A stretch of DNA of 64,000 nt from Aphis gossypii (Eukaryota > Arthropoda > Insecta > Hemiptera > Aphididae): positions 1 through 64,000 of the forward strand of contig NW_026083123.1 of the NCBI RefSeq assembly GCF_020184175.1, read 5' to 3'. The position numbers were made by a program, and so were the translations under genes. This document shows positions 47,641 to 59,200 of this stretch, piece by piece (the first letter of the stretch is position 1; the number at the start of each line of letters is the position of its first letter). Below the pieces are notes generated by a model. It made no database searches, was not told the DNA's origin, and saw only the letters and a list, made by a program, of their open reading frames with translations.

Positions 47641-48720
47641 TTGGAGCTCTGAGAGTGATATGAGTGCATTCCTGAATGCATTTACTATCGTTCTGAAGTG
47701 TTTTTGTATGGATCAAGTCTTAAAAACGACCGTCCGATATCACATAAACTTATAATAATGATGAATATGATAATTTGGAAAATCATAATTATAATATCTG
47801 TCAAAAAGTTTCAATTTCCATCGACGATCGTAATGTTTTTTTTTTACAATTGAATACCTCCTTTATGACTTGTTAGATACAAGGATTGTCTAATAGTCGC
47901 TAAATACCTAAGACCAGCTTTAAGTAAAAAATTTCCATTTTTTTAACCACGAAAAATCTCAGGGGGGGCAGTTGCCCCTACTGGCCCCCTCTTCCGGGCG
48001 TCCCTGTATCACCGTATCAATTTCTGACTACGGTTATGTCATACATACCCACAACTGACGCATAACCTGTCATTATAATAGTGGCAAATGCACAATAATC
48101 AGATCTCAGTATTATCATGTTTGCAAGGTTGCCAACTTTTGTAATTACAATAAAAGTACAATAGTAGGTATTTTATGTCTGTTTTATTCAACTGGATGGA
48201 AAGTGTACAAATTATTTTATACTTATATTACGTTTCTAGTGACTTATTTTTTAGAAACTAATTGAACAACACAAAACAAATATTTAAGACATTATATAAT
48301 ATGTAACTTTAAATATATAAGAAAAACAACAAAACAACATTATTAAAGATTTTATAAAAGTTATACACTTCATAATAACATAATTAATTAAACTAAATAA
48401 AATATAAATGAAAAAGATGAAATACTTACAATCACTGAATTATAATGTGATCGGGGTATTGCGGGGTTGTGGAGCTTTAACTGTCGCTACAACACAACCC
48501 TTAGCAAGCCCGACAATTAATTCAGCTCTCGTAAAAGGCATGTTGAAACAACAAAACAATAAAACAAATAAAATTATCGAATACAAAACCAAATTGGAGG
48601 AAAATATTATTGCAGCGCAATCTACAGTGACTATGGATCGTATAAAAATGAATTAATAATTGAATACTTGTGCGATCTATTTGAGATTTATAGAACTATG
48701 ATAATTATAATGTCATTATT
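47641..48720. other. Family R tail, then AT-rich DNA with one tiny candidate ORF
   Basis: The first ~130 bases match the inverted end of family R (ACGACCGTCCGATATCACAT). The rest is mostly non-coding. On the minus strand, 48541-48440 encodes MPFTRAELIVGLAKG and 18 further residues to a stop, with a GTAAGT donor just downstream. This could be a tiny first exon or chance. Confidence 0.35.
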
Positions 48721-48724
48721 TAAA

Positions 48725-49045
48725 ACTTTTATTTTTTAAATGGCGTTTGACGTATACGATGTTTTTAAAAAACCTAAATAACACGTTTTCGAAAAATCTA
48801 AATAATAGAACTTATGCAGATCCCTAAGGACAACAATTTAATCTCTATTGGTTTTCGTCATATCTCCCACGGTTTTCCCGGCAAACAGCTCGTAAACGTG
48901 ATTTTCCAAATTATCATATTCATCATTATTATAAGTTTATGTGATATCGGACGGTCGTTTTTTGGACTTCCTCTTTTCAAAAACCCTACAGAACGATAGT
49001 TAATTCACTCCGGAATGCTCTCGTACCACTTACAAAGCTGTATAC
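48725..49045 (-). repeat. Interspersed repeat family R, inverted copy
   Basis: It contains ACACGTTTTCGAAAAATCTA, ATCCCTAAGGACAACAATTT and CCCACGGTTTTCCCGGCAAA. Matching sequence lies at 53830-54060 on the same strand and at 49780-49990 inverted. The recurring reading frame (MQIPKDNNLISIGFRHISHG) results from repeat identity and is not a protein family I recognise. Confidence 0.85.
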
Positions 49046-49790
49046 ATTTTGTCATAATAAATATAGTATAATATAATAAAAAATAATAAAAAAATCATAT
49101 GTTATGAATTATTATATTGGTTGAAATTTAAATGAAACGTTAATTATAAAATTTAATGGTGAAATATCGTTTTTTTAAAACTTTCAATTTGTTTATTTAA
49201 GTAATCTAATTTTAAATGTTTTTTTTTTCTATAATCTTTCTTTTGAGTATTAACGCTATTAATTAAGACATATGTATTAATTAAGTTATTAATATAATAT
49301 ACTATTACAGTACAATTTATGAATTATCGATTTTAGTGACACGATACTATCGATTTTAATGATTTTTGAAGATAATATCGATGATAATAATATGGCTGAC
49401 TTACGTCCCCCAAAACGGGACGAAACTTACCGGTCAAATTTACTACCTGAAAAATATATTTTTTTTTGGGACGCAAGTAACATGCAGCCCTAAAGAGAAG
49501 CCAATTATTAGCCAACCTCCCCATGGGAACAAGTCATTGGCTGCAGATGGCCGTGACAACCTATGCCCATGTCCTACTCGTTAATTGATGTAAATTCAAT
49601 GTTTTCTGATGTATCAGAAAAAAAGTGATATCAAACAGATGTCTCGTGTTGAAAGCTTTTTACAGCCTTATACTGAAAATTAATTCATGGCGAATTACCA
49701 TATTTTGGGAGATATCGTATGATTTTTTTTTGGTTTTTAATTTTATTTATTGATTAAATGTCTTAACGTATGACATGTTTCATATGAAAT
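49046..49790. other. AT-rich, no gene recognised
   Basis: The sequence is AT-rich except for a patch at 49395-49580 (CGTCCCCCAAAACGGGACG; CCTCCCCATGGGAACAAG), which does not match any family I can name. Overlapping short reading frames on both strands are not credited. Confidence 0.45.
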
Positions 49791-49794
49791 TGTT

Positions 49795-50215
49795 GTGTGT
49801 GTTCTGATGTTGGTTCGGCCATCGGTTTACCGTGAAAACGCGAATGAAAACTGACAATTTCGTGATTCGGAAAATCACGTTTACGAGCTGTTTCCCGGGA
49901 AAACCGTGGGAGATATGACGAAAACCAATAGAGATTAAATTGTTCTCCGTGGGGATCTGCATACGTTCTATTATTTTAATTTTTCGAAAACGTGTTATTT
50001 AGGTTAAAAAAAAAAAAAAAAAGGAAAACAATAATAATAATGTAATCATAACCGTGGCTGTGGTTCAGCTAGTTAATAGTCGCCGTATTCACACGGCAAT
50101 AGCTAAACGTCCTTTGGAAAATCGTATAAAACCAACCCTTCGACCGATCATCTTGAAACTTTCACAGATCATAGAAAGTACCCCGAGCTACCATACCTAC
50201 CATACCTGCGAGCTA
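49795..50215 (+). repeat. Interspersed repeat family R, copy
   Basis: It opens with CATCGGTTTACCGTGAAAAC and passes through GAGCTGTTTCCCGGGAAAAC. Later modules (GTCCTTTGGAAAATCGTATA; AGTACCCCGAGCTACCATAC) also occur near 46080 and 47270. Module order differs between copies, so they may be assembled from sub-blocks. Confidence 0.82.
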
Positions 50216-52390
50216 TAGTACGAAGGTTAGTCTAAAGTATAGATATTGATGGTAAGTGGTCACATACAGCATACAGAACAATATGCAACTCCTATAACTT
50301 CCGAACCCTAATTATAACAATGTAATTAGTAATTACATTTTAAAAGCCTATACAAAGAATTGGTAACGAGGGAATTTCAAGATTATTTAAATACAAGATG
50401 ATTGGAAGTCACCCATATATTTATATTATTATTTATTATTTATCGTTTAACCTTTGAGCCTCAACAATTTAGGGTTGTCATAATATGTCCCGGTACCACA
50501 AGTAAGTGTTTTGTGATAGTAAAATAATAATTTTGTAGTTTGGTTTGGCGTGACCATACGCTCAACTAACGCTCTGAGTGTACGTATTGGCCAGTGTTGC
50601 TAGTTCTGATTTTAGTTACATCAATAACCATCTTAACCTTGACTGTACGGTGGACACCAGCGGCGGCCGAGGTCTCTTCTTTACCTTCTTGAATTGTATT
50701 GAAAACATTGAAAACTAAAAATAAAGAGGCAGAAGATAATATGATATTATAAAATAGGATTTCAGGAAATCGAAGAAAAGCGATTAGTGACAGGTAAATC
50801 CACGATCCACCCTCCTCAAATACAGTTTAAAGAACCTCAGTTAGAAATACTCAAATACAGAACACTTGTTTAACATTTCAATGTAAACTTGTCTGTGAAA
50901 AAATGATCAGAAATCAGAAATGCCGAATACTGAACTATTATAACACGGTTTCTGGTAAATAAATATCGCTGTATTATTGGTAGCAACTAGTACATCATGA
51001 TAATATAGTATGGACAGCTACACAACAATATAAATATAATAACACCACAGCAATAATATAGTGATAAGTTATAATAATATAAATATAAAAGAATGTATAA
51101 AAAATCACTCACAATATGTCGGTGCTCTGCTGTCCGCGGTATCGCTATTCCATATAATAAAATATTATTTTCAGCATTGACAGTACAGAACGGACTGCCG
51201 AGTGCCGACTCCCGGCGGCTGTGATAATTATTTTCGTTCCAGCGAGAAGGTGGTGGTTGATATCCAGTCACGCACAATCTACATATTAATAATATATAAC
51301 TCACAATTCACATTTTTTTATTTATAGTTATTATCTATATATATTAAATATATCATAACTATTAACTCTTATAAGGTAGGGAATTTCAATAGATTCATCA
51401 CTTGGTTCAGAATCTAAAAATATATTGTATTTGTCTACTTATATTTATATTTTTAAAACTGATTTAGGTATATTGATTTATAAAAATATTTGTATTATAT
51501 TACTATAAACTGTACGCCATTAAAAATATTAACATGAGAATAATGAGTAAGTAGGTAATAATAACGATATTAGATATTATTGATTAAAGAAATTGGGTAT
51601 GTAAATATGATAAGTATTATAATTAATAAACAATAATATAAGTACAATTTTCATAAATAATATTTTATCAAAAAACGTAGGTACTAGCATAGATAAAATG
51701 TGTAATTAAATCGGTCGTCATTGTGACAAAAAATAAATATTCGTATACGGATACTAGGATTCTATTACGGTATATCACACGACCCATTCGTAGTAGAATC
51801 CTACTGCCATAGCAGTAGTCTGTTTATGTGATAACTAACTGTTCTATATTATAATTCAGTAAAAAGTGCATTGTGCAGGAGTATTTTACTGAAAATTAGA
51901 CAAACTTAATTAGATTTACTAAACATTTCCGATATTTTAATAGTTATTCTTCTACTAAAGCAGAAATCAATCCAGCAATTAATAAGAGTTCGACTTAATA
52001 ATTTTTTGTATTTATTTTACGTCACCTAATAAAATCGTTTAGTTAACCTAAAAGTTTACTTAAAGCTTGCCGGGTTACCTAAATTTTTAATATTTTATAG
52101 ATTTTTATAATGTCTTAAAATTTAAACAATTAGTATTATAAATTGAATAATTGTTTAAAATATTTTTTAGTTATTGTCAGGTTAATCTCAATGCATTATA
52201 CCTATACTTTTGGAAAAATATCAATAAGATTCCGTTCATAGAGAAGTTTTGTTGTTATAGCAGCACAATATTATCAACAACTGAAGAAATTGTTTTAAAC
52301 AAAATAACACGTATATTTCGTATTGTATGTACGTACGTATCTGATTCAATAACATGGTGTCCATGGAAAATGATTAATATGGATTTGTCT
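50216..52390. other. Long non-coding stretch, possible first exon near 51.1 kb
   Basis: There is no domain-bearing frame. A GC-richer minus-strand patch at about 51110-51240 ends with GAGCACCGACATATTGTGAGT at 51107-51129. This is nearly identical to the plus-strand sequence at 13822-13844, and both end in GTGAGT donor-like sequence. A (T/A)-rich tail follows. A CTGCCATAGCAGTAG inverted motif lies near 51800. Confidence 0.4.
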
Positions 52391-52977
52391 TTAAATAAAT
52401 ATCGCTAAAATCATTTTTATTTTTTTAAATTGTATATCTATAGTTTCTTTTGACGTGGGATGTGATGGCCAATTATACTTGTTAAAAACGCGGTCCATAT
52501 CAGCAAGTGTTTGTTCGTCTGGTGTAAAGGCCTGCCCAAGAGTAGATAGATACCATCGCTCCCGTTTCATGTTGTAAGCATCAAAGTCATTTATCGTAAA
52601 TTTGAAGGGCTTTAATTGTTGTTTTCCATCATCAGTATAAATTGCCTGAAACAAAATGTATGTGGCTTAAATAATACTATTTAAAAGTTAAATATTATTA
52701 AATGTTTTTGATATATACATTTACAAGGGGATGTGTGACTCGAATCCAACTGCTAACAAAATCACTTATAACCTGTGATTTTGGAGGAAAACCGAATAAT
52801 ATATACATCAAATATATCCCGTACAGTGTTGGCGAATCCTCTGTGATGAGAACGAAGATAATTTGCAAACCAATAGAAGTCTTCTGGAGATATATTTTGA
52901 ATAGATTTGCCCAAGGTTTCTGAAATAAACTGTCGCATTACATATGATACTAAATATTTGAAATGCCTTTTTTGCAA
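52391..52977 (-). pseudogene. Two-exon fragment of an unrecognised host-like gene
   Basis: The upstream exon (to a GTAAATG donor at 52725/52724) reads FYWFANYLRSHHRGFANTVR and IFDVYIIRFSSKI. One base out of frame it continues to DFVSSWIRVTHPL. The downstream exon begins after TTTCAG at 52645 and reads AIYTDDGKQQLKPFKF, TINDFDAYNMKRERWYLS and FNKYNWPSHPTSKE, ending at a stop at 52391. The aromatic-rich, balanced composition looks truly coding, unlike the flanks. The single frameshift near 52770 suggests a pseudogene or a sequencing slip. I do not recognise the family. Confidence 0.5.
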
Positions 52978-53135
52978 AATTTTGTGTTAATAGTGTTTTT
53001 CGCAGTAAATAATTTTGGTATTAATGTAATGTTAAATGAAAAATGTAAATAAACAAATAATAAATAATATTAAATCTTCATAGATACAGTATATTTACAG
53101 TATATTTTATTCTTGTACTATCGTTATGAAAAGCA
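52978..53135. other. AT-rich spacer, nothing recognised
   Basis: A/T tracts with no gene or repeat that I can assign. Confidence 0.4.
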
Positions 53136-54165
53136 CTGGTTAACTCCTGATTTACCGCCAGATTGCAATGCAAGCTGGCGGTAATATTATACTTACCTTC
53201 CGGAAGGCCGTTATTTGGACTTGATGTATACAAAAACACTTCAGAACGATAGTTAATTCACTCCGGAATGCACTCGTACTACTTACAAAGCTGTAAGTCG
53301 AAAGCCTGATTTTACACGATTTTCGGAAAGGAGATTGTCATTTGCTGGATAAATCCCGCGGTAGACCGTCAATGCACAATGAGATCACCGTCTCCGTGAT
53401 ATTTGTAGCAGACTCACCAAACTCGCAGGGACGGTAGCCCGGGGTACTTGCTACGATGTGTGAAAGTTTCAGGACGATCGGTCGAAGGGTTGATTTTATA
53501 CGATTTTTGGAATTTTTTAAAAGACGATTATACGTAATTTAGCATAAAATGTACTGTACGCGTATTACTGTACAAACAATGCACAATGAGATCACCGTCT
53601 CCGTGATATTTGTAGTAGGCTAACCAAAATCACAGGAATGGTAGCTCGGGGTACTTACTACGATGTGTGTAAGTTTCAAAACGATTGGTCAAAGGGTTGA
53701 TTTTATACGATTTTCCAAAGGGCGTTTAGCTGTTGCCGGTGAATACGGCGACTATTATCTAGGTGAACCACAGCCACGGTTATGATTACATTGATATTAT
53801 TGTTTTTCTTTTATCAGTTTTTTAACCTAAATAACACGTTTTCGAAAAATCTAAATAATAGAACTTATGCAGATCCCTAAGGACAACAATTTAATCTCTA
53901 TTGGTTTTCGTCATATCTCCCACGGTTTTCCCGGCAAACAGCTCGTAAACGTGATTTTCCAAATTATCATATTCATCATTATTAAAAGTTTAAGTGATAT
54001 CGGACGGTCGTTTTTTGGATTTCCTCCTTTCAAAAATACTTTAGAACGATAGTAAATGCACTCAGGATTGCACTCATACCACTCTCAGAGCTCTAAGTCC
54101 AAAGCCTGATTTTATACGATTTTTTGAACTGGTTAACTCCTGATTTACCGTCAGATTGCAATGCA
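53136..54165. repeat. Family R composite copy bounded by a 37-bp direct repeat
   Basis: CTGGTTAACTCCTGATTTAC begins both ends: 53136-53172 and 54129-54165 match over 37 bases with one difference. Between them lie family R modules: CTCCGTGATATTTGTAG (twice), CGGGGTACTTACTACGATGT, and the ATCCCTAAGGACAACAATTT block. The same 13-mer, CTGGTTAACTCCT, also occurs alone near 9976. The terminal direct repeats may mark element ends or a duplicated target. Confidence 0.72.
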
Positions 54166-54585
54166 TGCCATCGGTAAAAATTTCAAAAAATATATAATTG
54201 AGTAATTGGTCACCCATCCGTTTCTGTTACATTTCACATAAAGAGTCACCGGACTCAGCTTGCTTGAAACATCCGAGCCCGGCTATCCTGTAGTTTAGGG
54301 TTACTGCTATAACAAATAACTATGTATTTAAGTTTATAATGATAAATTTTTATCAGTATAATATTCATATATCAGTAGAATTTTAGGTTTATCAATTATC
54401 GTGCACACAGCGTTGCCATCGTCACACACCGTACCGATTTCCCCCCTCGACCAAAGGCTGCAATCTCCATTTTACCGTCTATTTTAGGATTGCGTTTGGA
54501 AATTTTCATTGTCGCCGCCGCACCGTACCTCTACCACCCGCCTGTCAATTAGCATCATGAGCGGGCACTGGTCTTACTAGTTAAT
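54166..54585. other. Non-coding, nothing recognised
   Basis: Mixed composition, with a C-rich patch at about 54440-54545. No tRNA-like box B or other RNA signature was found by eye. Confidence 0.4.
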
Positions 54586-55112
54586 ATGTTATTACAATTC
54601 ATTTGTCCTACGACCATCGAGCCATTTACTACTCTAGAAGCAGTAGAAGCCATCACACACCAAGGTAATATAAATCATTCAAAAATATTCGCATCTTTTT
54701 TCTATATTGCATACTATCAAGTACAAATCTCGTCCGTACTAATTTTAATTAAAAACACAATATTTAATGTATAATTTACGTTTATTTTCAATTTGTTTGT
54801 ACGTTTAACTGCATACCTCGTGCTCTAGTCCAAATGCGCACAAACATCATTTAATTTATTATTTTTTTTTTTTTTTTGTATATATAAGTAATAATATTTT
54901 TCTTCCATTATCTTTTTTCCCTAAATTTCAACACGTTAACCGACACGTAATTTTTTCATACACATCATGACAAATTATACCTATTTTGTAATATTATAGA
55001 ATTGGTCATTAGTTCATCTAGTGATGATAATAATGATGATGATGAAGATGATTTGATAGGACAAAGCAGTTTGGTCCAACGTAAAAAAACTATCTTTAGC
55101 ATCGAGTTGTGA
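54586..55112 (+). CDS. Small two-exon ORF with acidic Ser/Asp tail (fragment)
   Basis: Exon 1 (54586-54664) encodes 26 codons (MLLQFICPTTIEPFTTLEAV...ITHQ) and ends one base into a codon at GTAATA. Exon 2 (55000-55112), after a TTATAG acceptor, continues in phase: ELVISSSSDDNNDDDEDDLI, then GQSSLVQRKKTIFSIEL-stop. Total is about 63 residues. An ISSSSDD-acidic end is reminiscent of some transposon-derived insect proteins, but no domain identifies it. Satellite begins about 15 bases after the stop, so the gene may be truncated. Confidence 0.4.
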
Positions 55113-55127
55113 TGATGATGATGATGG

Positions 55128-58100
55128 TGTACAACTCACTGAATAAGATGATAACATTCAATTTATTAAATAATTAAATCTTATTTTTGGTTTTTGTAAG
55201 GGTGCAAATATGACTCTTTTATTAAATATTTGCTAATTTAAGACATAAGATTTCATTTCCAACAAATGATGGGTATACCTAATAGATTCATTTTAAAATT
55301 TAGAAAAAATATGATATATCTCAATGAATAAAATGATAATATTCAATTTATTAAAAAATTAAAACTTATTTTTAGTTTTTAGTAAGTTTGTTAATATGAC
55401 TTTTGTTAATAATTTGCTAATTTAAGATACAAGATTTTATTTCTAACACATGAATTTATACCCATTAAATCATTTTAAAATTAGAAAAATATAATACAAC
55501 TCACTGAATAAGATGATAACATTCAATTTATTAAAAAATTAAATTTGATTTTTAGTTTTGAAATGTTAATATGTGTTGAGGATCACACAGACACTATGCA
55601 CCCACTTTCCAGCTAATCACAAGATTATTCAATATTGCCTATATCCAACCCCTTGAACAGTAGGCTTTCAACATTCTTAGTTCTTAATATATGTGTTATT
55701 ATAACCATTTTATTAAATATTTGCTAATTTAAGACATATGTTTTCATTTCAACAAATGATGGGTATACTAATAGATTCATTTTAAAATTTAGAAAAATAT
55801 GATATATCTCATGAATAAAATGATAATATTCAATTTATTAAAAAATTAAAACTTATTTTTAGTTTTTAGTAAGTTTGTTAATATGACTATTTTGTTAATA
55901 ATTTGCTAATTTAAGATACAAGATTTTATTTCTAACACATGAATTTATACCCATTAAATTCATTTTAAAATTTAGAAAAAATATAATACAACTCACTGAA
56001 TAAGATGATAACATTCAATTTATTAAAAAATTAAATTTGATTTTTAGTTTTGAAATGTTAATATGTGTTTGAGGATCACACAGACACTATGCACCCACTT
56101 ATCCAGCTAATCACAAGAATTATTCAATATTGCCTATATCCAACCCCTTGAAACAGTAGGCTTTCAACATTCTTAGTTCTTAATATATGTGTTATTATAA
56201 CCATTTTATTAAATATTTGCTAATTTAAGACATATGTTTTCATTTCCAACAAATGATGGGTATACCTAATAGATTCATTTTAAAATTTAGAAAAATATGA
56301 TATATCTCAATGAATAAAATGATAATATTCAATTTATTAAAAAATTAAAACTTATTTTTAGTTTTTAGTAAGTTTGTTAATATGACTATTTTGTTAATAA
56401 TTTGCTAATTTAAGATACAAGATTTTATTTCTAACACATGAATTTATACCCATTAAATTCATTTTAAAATTTAGAAAAAATATAATACAACTCACTGAAT
56501 AAGATGATAACATTCAATTATTAAAAAATTAAATTTGATTTTTAGTTTTGAAATGTTAATATGTGTTTGAGGATCACACAGACACTATGCACCCACTTAT
56601 CCAGCTAATCACAAGAATTATTCAATATTGCCTATATCCAACCCCTTGAAACAGTAGGCTTTCAACATTCTTAGTTCTTATATATGTGTTATTATAACCA
56701 TTTTATTAAATATTGCTAATTTAAGACATATGTTTTCATTTCCAACAAATGATGGGTATACCTAATAGATTCATTTTAAAATTTAGAAAAATATGATATA
56801 TCTCAATGAATAAAATGATAATATTCAAATTATTAAAAAATTAAAACTTATTTTTAGTTTTTAGTAAGTTTGTTAATATGACTATTTTGTTAATAATTTG
56901 CTAATTTAAGATACAAGATTTTATTTCTAACACATGAATTTATACCCATTAGATGAATTTTAAAATTTAGAAAAAAAAAGATATATCTCAATGATTATAA
57001 TGATAATATTTAATTTATAAAAGAATAAAAACTAATTTTTAGTTTTTAGTAAGTGTGTAAATATGAGTATTTTGTTAATAATTTGCTAATTTAAGACAAA
57101 GATTTCATTTCTATCACATGAATTTATAACTGTAAGATTCATTGTAAAATTTAGAAAAATATGATATAAATCATTGAATAAAATGATGATAATTAATTTA
57201 TAAAATAATTAAATCTTATTTTTGGTTTTTGTAAGGGTGTAAATATGACTCTTTTATGAAGTATTTGCTAATTTAAGACATAAGAATTATTTCTAACACA
57301 TAAAATTGTACCATTAGGTGAATTTTAAAATTTAGAAAAAATATAATACAACTCACTGAATAAAATGATAATATTCAATTTATAATAAATTAAATTTGAT
57401 TTTTAAGTTTTTGTGCGTGTGTTAGTATGATTATTTTATTAATAATTTGCTAAATTAAGATAAAAGATATCATTTCTAACACACAAAATTTTACCCATTA
57501 AATTCATTTTAAAATTTAGAAAAAATATAATACAACTCACTGAATAAGATGATAACATTCAATTTATTAAAAAATTAAATTTGATTTTTAGTTTTGAAAT
57601 GTTAATATGTGTTTGAGGATCACACAGACACTATGCACCCACTTATCCAGCTAATCACAAGAATTATTCAATATTGCCTATATCCAACCCCTTGAAACAG
57701 TAGGCTTTCAACATTCTTAGTTCTTAATATATGTGTTATTATAACCATTTTATTAAATATTTGCTAATTTAAGACATATGTTTTCATTTCCAACAAATGA
57801 TGGGTATACCTAATAGATTCATTTTAAAATTAGAAAAATATGATATATCTCAATGAATAAAATGATAATATTCAAATTATTAAAAAATTAAAACTTATTT
57901 TTAGTTTTTAGTAAGTTTGTTAATATGACTATTTTGTTAATAATTTGCTAATTTAAGATACAAGATTTTATTTCTAACACATGAATTTATACCCATTAGA
58001 TGAATTTTAAAATTTAGAAAAAAAAAGATATATCTCAATGATTATAATGATAATATTTAATTTATAAAAGAATAAAAACTAATTTTTAGTTTTTAGTAAG

Positions 58101-58675
58101 TGTGTAAATATGAGTATTTTGTTAATAATTTGCTAATTTAAGACACAAGATTTCATTTCTATCACATGAATTTATAACTGTAAGATTCATTGTAAAATTT
58201 AGAAAAAATATGATATAAATCATTGAATAAAATGATGATAATTAATTTATAAAATAATTAAATCTTATTTTTGGTTTTTGTAAGGGTGTAAATATGACTC
58301 TTTTATGAAGTATTTGCTAATTTAAGATATAAGAATTTATTTCTAACACATAAAATTGTACCCATTAGGTGAATTTTAAAATTTAGAAAAAATATAATAC
58401 AACTCACTGAATAAAATGATAATATTCAATTTATAATAAATTAAATTTGATTTTTAAGTTTTTGTGCGTGTGTTAGTATAATTATTTTATTAATAATTTG
58501 CTAAATTAAGATAAAAGATATCATTTCTAACACACAAAATTTTACCCATTAGAATTATTTTAAAATTTAGAAAAAAATTATAATATAACTCAATAAAAAA
58601 AAATATAATTTTTAATTTATAAAAAATTAAAAACCGATTTTTAATTCTTAAAGTGTGTAAATATGACTATTATGT
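55128..58675. repeat. Second satellite array, ~184-bp monomers
   Basis: Monomers match the 16.3-38.9 kb array. Extra-segment monomers occur near 55572, 56065, 56564 and 57609. The intervals of 493 and 499 show a shorter higher-order unit (two monomers plus the ~138-bp segment) than in the first array. Near 56945 and 57965 a pair of ~1.05-kb units is duplicated. The copy at about 55380-55860 differs from its neighbours mainly by single-base losses. Confidence 0.92.
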
Positions 58676-59200
58676 ATTTGTTGTAGATATTACTGTTGCT
58701 GTGTTAGTTGTGTCATCGCGTAAGTTGTCGTTCTGAAATGAGACTCAAATTTTACTAGGAACCTATGCGGCCGAATATGTCATCTTCGGTATCCGAACAG
58801 TCCGGTGTTTGGTGGCGCTGCCGCTCGCCGCATGAAAATCGTAGTGGCACTCATCGCATCCGACTAGCCGCTCGTGGTACATGAAATCGGTCAATCGACC
58901 CCTAAGAAATAAACAGCAATTGGCGTGATATCACAGTAACAATATTTCAATTACAATTTAAAATATATTACAATACTTACTGATATTGTCGTAGTCGATC
59001 AACATTTCTTGCTGTAACCGATGGATTTACGACCAGGAGTCTAGCCGGAACCACGAGCGCCGCCGTAATTTTTGGACGGCGAGTGCACCGCCACCGATCA
59101 CCGGGCTCTTCGGACCGCGATGATGACGTATTCGGCCGCATAGGTTTCTAGTTAATATTGAGTCTCATTTCAGAACGACAACTTACGCGAAGACACAACC
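58676..59200. repeat. Block B, copy 2 (left part)
   Basis: It repeats 30715-31215 closely: the left arm, the centre with the MLIDYDNI/donor exon on the minus strand, and the right arm. It is split by the hAT insertion at 59201 and resumes at 61867. A short insertion (GCACTCATCGCATCCGA) in the left centre is absent from copy 1. Confidence 0.85.

Noticed and set aside
48814..54052. Recurring ~60-residue frame starting MQIPKDNN/MQIPTENN
   Set aside because: It recurs because family R recurs. Copies differ by frameshifts and there is no start context or known domain.
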